Source of the DNA: UBA7803 sp041690675
Lineage (GTDB): Bacteria > Pseudomonadota > Gammaproteobacteria > Pseudomonadales > Azotimanducaceae
Assembly: GCA_041690675.1 (NCBI GenBank)
Contig: JAWLGU010000004.1
Location: forward strand, 34,841 to 98,840
DNA length: 64,000 nt
Reading direction: 5' to 3'
The notes under the pieces are model-generated. The model had not been told where the DNA came from. It worked only from the letters and a program-made list of their open reading frames with translations, and made no database searches. Made by a program: the position numbers and the translations under genes. This document shows, piece after piece, positions 62,515 to 64,000 of this stretch (within the stretch, counting starts at the first letter, position 1; the number at the start of each line of letters is the position of its first letter).

Positions 62515-63450
62515 TCAGGGCCGAGCTGGCGAGACGGGCCCGTCATCGTCCGTGCCAGGATCCCAATCATCGCGGGCGAAGAATCGAGCCATGGCTCGAA
62601 ACCGCCGTGCCCGCAGCTCCGGATCCACGTCCATCAGCGGGTGACCGCACTCGGCGCAGAAGTAGATCCGCGCACCCGCAGCGCGCGCTCTGGAGACCAG
62701 GTCCCTGCTGGCCGAAGGACTTATCACCCGGTCCCTGCCACCTGTAATGATGAGCAGACGGGACGCATCAGCCGGCAAGTTCTCCACCGGATCGAACGAC
62801 TTAGGGCAGAAGAACCGACCGACCGTGCTGGGTGATGAGTCGACGATGGCTCTGGTGAACGGCGCCCCCTCATGAATGGCCGTCAGAATCACGATACCCC
62901 CCAGCGACAACCCGAGCAGGTAGCCATCCCGGTACCGCATGGACAGGTGCCCGATGAGCTCCCGGTAGTCCACGGTCATGGCAAGCAGCCGGCGTTTGCC
63001 CTCGGAGTGCCCGTAGCCGCGGTAATCGAGAATGTAGACGTCGTATCCCAGAGCGCTCAGGAACACGAACTCATTGACCATGTGCGTGGCGGTCATCGCG
63101 TTTCCGGGCGCAATGAGGACGTAGCCCTGCGCATCGGCGAGCATCTCGCGGTCCGTGCGGGCCTGAATCCGGTACCCGCGGAGGGACTTACCGTCCCCGG
63201 CGACGAATCCGTAAGGTTCGACGCCATCGATCCGCTCGATGAGGCGAGGATCCGGCTCGGGTGCCATGCCGGACCACAGGGCGAACGCCAGCGGCTCCAG
63301 GAACCCGCCGCACACGGCCCGTTCCCGCTCCGATGCCATCAGTCGCCCGCCGGAGCAGACGCCGGCCACGAGCAGAACGACAGCGAGCCGCCCGATGGCC
63401 ACACTACGGCAACGTGCGGTACGAGGGCCGGTCGAGGCGCCGCAGGCCAT
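62515..63450 (-). CDS. Alpha/beta-fold hydrolase, probably exported
   Basis: 311 aa from the ATG at 63450; a GTG at 63402 would give 295 aa. An N-terminal hydrophobic stretch (RLAVVLLVAGVC) could be a signal or anchor sequence. The fold is a serine hydrolase: oxyanion-loop region VLIAPGNAMTATHM, LDYRGYGHSEGKR, nucleophile elbow LLGLSLGGIVIL (GxSxG intact), Asp in TGGRDRVISPSASRD and His in CAECGHPLMD. It is related to bacterial BEM46/YsgA-like lipase/esterase families; the substrate is not evident. It is followed by phrB on the same strand. Confidence 0.82.
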   Translation of the reverse strand: MACGASTGPRTARCRSVAIGRLAVVLLVAGVCSGGRLMASERERAVCGGFLEPLAFALWSGMAPEPDPRLIERIDGVEPYGFVAGDGKSLRGYRIQARTDREMLADAQGYVLIAPGNAMTATHMVNEFVFLSALGYDVYILDYRGYGHSEGKRRLLAMTVDYRELIGHLSMRYRDGYLLGLSLGGIVILTAIHEGAPFTRAIVDSSPSTVGRFFCPKSFDPVENLPADASRLLIITGGRDRVISPSASRDLVSRARAAGARIYFCAECGHPLMDVDPELRARRFRAMARFFARDDWDPGTDDDGPVSPARP

Positions 63451-63663
63451 GGCGGGCCGCCGTCCGAAGGAGCTCGAAGACCGCGGGCTTTTGGGTGTCC
63501 CGTTCCGCTGTCACGACGCCTCGATGGTCGGATCCTGATGAATCGCCCCTGTGTCCACAATGGTCCTCTATGCTACGTGCGCTGCATTGGAGCGGGTCAA
63601 TGATGGGCGACGATGCGCCTCGATGCGCGCGGTTGCCGTTTCCTGTTCGTACGCGGGGGTTCA

Positions 63664-63755
63664 AACCCAGAGGGGCCCCTGACTCGCCAGCCCCCTTCGC
63701 CAATGAAAAAGGGGCCCGCTGGGCCCCTTTTCTCATTGGCGGAGAGGGAGGGATT
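63664..63755. repeat. 92-bp direct repeat, copy A (includes tRNA-Ser 3' end and terminator)
   Basis: Identical over 92 bp to 63811-63902 (offset 147 bp). Read on the minus strand it contains the last part of the tRNA-Ser T-arm (AATCCCTC), the acceptor strand CCTCTCC, discriminator G, CCA, the terminator hairpin and about 45 bp beyond. The tRNA 5' part is missing: the sequence switches at 63756 to ACCGCCGCCG. This is a partial tRNA duplication. Confidence 0.9.
63706..63731. terminator. Bidirectional terminator in repeat copy A
   Basis: A-tract, GGGGCCC (63711-63717), loop GCT, GGGCCCC (63721-63727), then TTTT. The same structure occurs in copy B. It is fully symmetrical, so it can stop transcription from either side. 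Confidence 0.8.
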
Positions 63756-63810
63756 ACCGCCGCCGCTGCGCGGCGACGTTCTCTCCGGCGACTGCGCCGC
63801 CTCCGAGTCG

Positions 63811-63902
63811 AACCCAGAGGGGCCCCTGACTCGCCAGCCCCCTTCGCCAATGAAAAAGGGGCCCGCTGGGCCCCTTTTCTCATTGGCGGAGAGGGAGGGA
63901 TT
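63811..63902. repeat. 92-bp direct repeat, copy B (3' end of the intact tRNA-Ser and its downstream region)
   Basis: The reference copy of the repeat: it overlaps the last 16 bases of the tRNA body plus CCA and extends through the terminator. It is separated from copy A by 55 bp. The repeat boundary inside the tRNA T-arm is the usual crossover position for tRNA-targeting integrases; no integrase gene is visible nearby. Confidence 0.9.
63853..63878. terminator. Rho-independent terminator of tRNA-Ser
   Basis: Stem GGGGCCC/GGGCCCC (63858-63864 and 63868-63874) with a 3-nt loop, flanked by AAAAA on one side and TTTT on the other. On the minus strand it lies 6 nt after the tRNA CCA and ends in a T-run, a textbook terminator. 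Confidence 0.9.
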
Positions 63903-63974
63903 CGAACCCTCGATGGGCTTTTAACCCATACTCCCTTAGCAGGGGAGCGCCTTCAGCCGCTCGGCCACCTCTCC
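63884..63974 (-). tRNA. serV: tRNA-Ser(GCU), CCA encoded
   Basis: Reading the minus strand from 63974: acceptor GGAGAGG, D-arm GCCGAGCGGCTGAAGGC, anticodon stem-loop CTCCC-CTGCTAA-GGGAG with anticodon GCT, a long variable arm as in class II tRNAs, T-arm GAGGGTTCGAATCCCTC, acceptor CCTCTCC, discriminator G and encoded CCA. It reads AGC and AGU codons. In E. coli and Pseudomonas this tRNA lies after csrA, on the same strand as alaS; here it is on the opposite strand and 8.4 kb from lysC. Its 3' end is duplicated in repeat copy A. Confidence 0.97.
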
Positions 63975-64000
63975 GGAGGAGCGGGATTGTACCTGCGTTT

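Larger units (their letters stand above)
63451..63883. other. Non-coding region with tandem tRNA-derived repeat
   Basis: There are 433 bp between the hydrolase start and the tRNA 3' end. Apart from a few stray short open frames without support, it holds two direct copies of a 92-bp unit and two identical bidirectional terminators (listed separately). The 63451-63660 part shows no feature other than a possible hydrolase promoter, which I could not define. Confidence 0.7.

Noticed and set aside
63664..63902. Possible CRISPR array
   Set aside because: Only two copies of a 92-bp unit, each containing a terminator and a tRNA end; no cas genes and no regular short spacers.
63613..63924. Small plus-strand frame with repeated PEGPLTRQPPSP and SLAEREGFEPS segments
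   Set aside because: It runs antisense through the tRNA-Ser gene, terminators and direct repeat. The AEREGFEPS-type peptide is a well-known false product of antisense tRNA translation; the repeats in it are just the 92-bp DNA repeat.

Overview
The window is high-GC DNA from a gammaproteobacterium. The evidence is a long run of housekeeping genes in the order familiar from Pseudomonas and relatives: map-glnD-dapC/D/E, rpsB-tsf-pyrH-frr-uppS-cdsA-rseP-bamA-skp-lpxD-fabZ-lpxA-lpxB-rnhB-dnaE-tilS-pyrG-kdsA-eno-ftsB-truD-pcm-nlpD-rpoS, fdxA-mutS, recA-recX-alaS-lysC. A PEP-CTERM protein and a nirK cluster point away from the enterics and towards an environmental lineage, perhaps of the Chromatiales/Ectothiorhodospiraceae type; that placement is a guess.

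Layout. 1-13047 (minus strand) is one tight gene string, map > glnD > dapC > dapD > dapE > gspN > gspC > gspD > plsB. It links methionine removal, nitrogen sensing, lysine/diaminopimelate synthesis, three type II secretion genes and phospholipid synthesis. 13298-39926 (plus strand) is the translation / envelope biogenesis / DNA polymerase / central metabolism block ending in nlpD and rpoS. 39937-42994 (minus) is fdxA and mutS. 43130-49770 is an accessory segment set between mutS and recA. It holds a nirK gene with diheme and monoheme cytochromes c and a two-domain multicopper oxidase (an ncgABC-nirK-like set), a divergent NorR regulator, an orphan sdhB, an SMR transporter and an MtfA-type peptidase. 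49892-55444 is the SOS-controlled recA-recX followed by alaS and lysC. 55461-63450 is a second accessory segment: a regulator fused to a catalytically dead hydrolase, a large lipoprotein, a PEP-CTERM protein, a PPOX-family flavoprotein, a photolyase and a hydrolase. The window ends with tRNA-Ser(GCU) on the minus strand, its terminator, and a 92-bp direct repeat carrying a copy of the tRNA 3' end.

Main observations. (1) The three isoprenoid MEP-pathway genes that normally sit in this block (dxr between cdsA and rseP; ispD and ispF between ftsB and truD) are all absent from their positions, with clean junctions, while uppS is kept; this suggests loss of the MEP pathway and possible use of mevalonate. 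accA, surE, cinA and csrA are also missing from their usual places. (2) The nirK cluster resembles the Nitrosomonas ncgABC-nirK set in permuted order. It appears to be controlled by NorR and sigma-54: a -24/-12 element and two TGT-N7-ACA sites lie in the divergent intergenic region. (3) A PAS-like/LuxR-HTH/alpha-beta-hydrolase fusion has lost its nucleophile Ser and catalytic His. (4) LpxA carries unusual substitutions at the positions of E. coli His160, Lys76 and the acyl-chain ruler Gly173. (5) tRNA-Ser 3'-end copies flank part of the last accessory segment. All calls are from reading the sequence; no database search was run.
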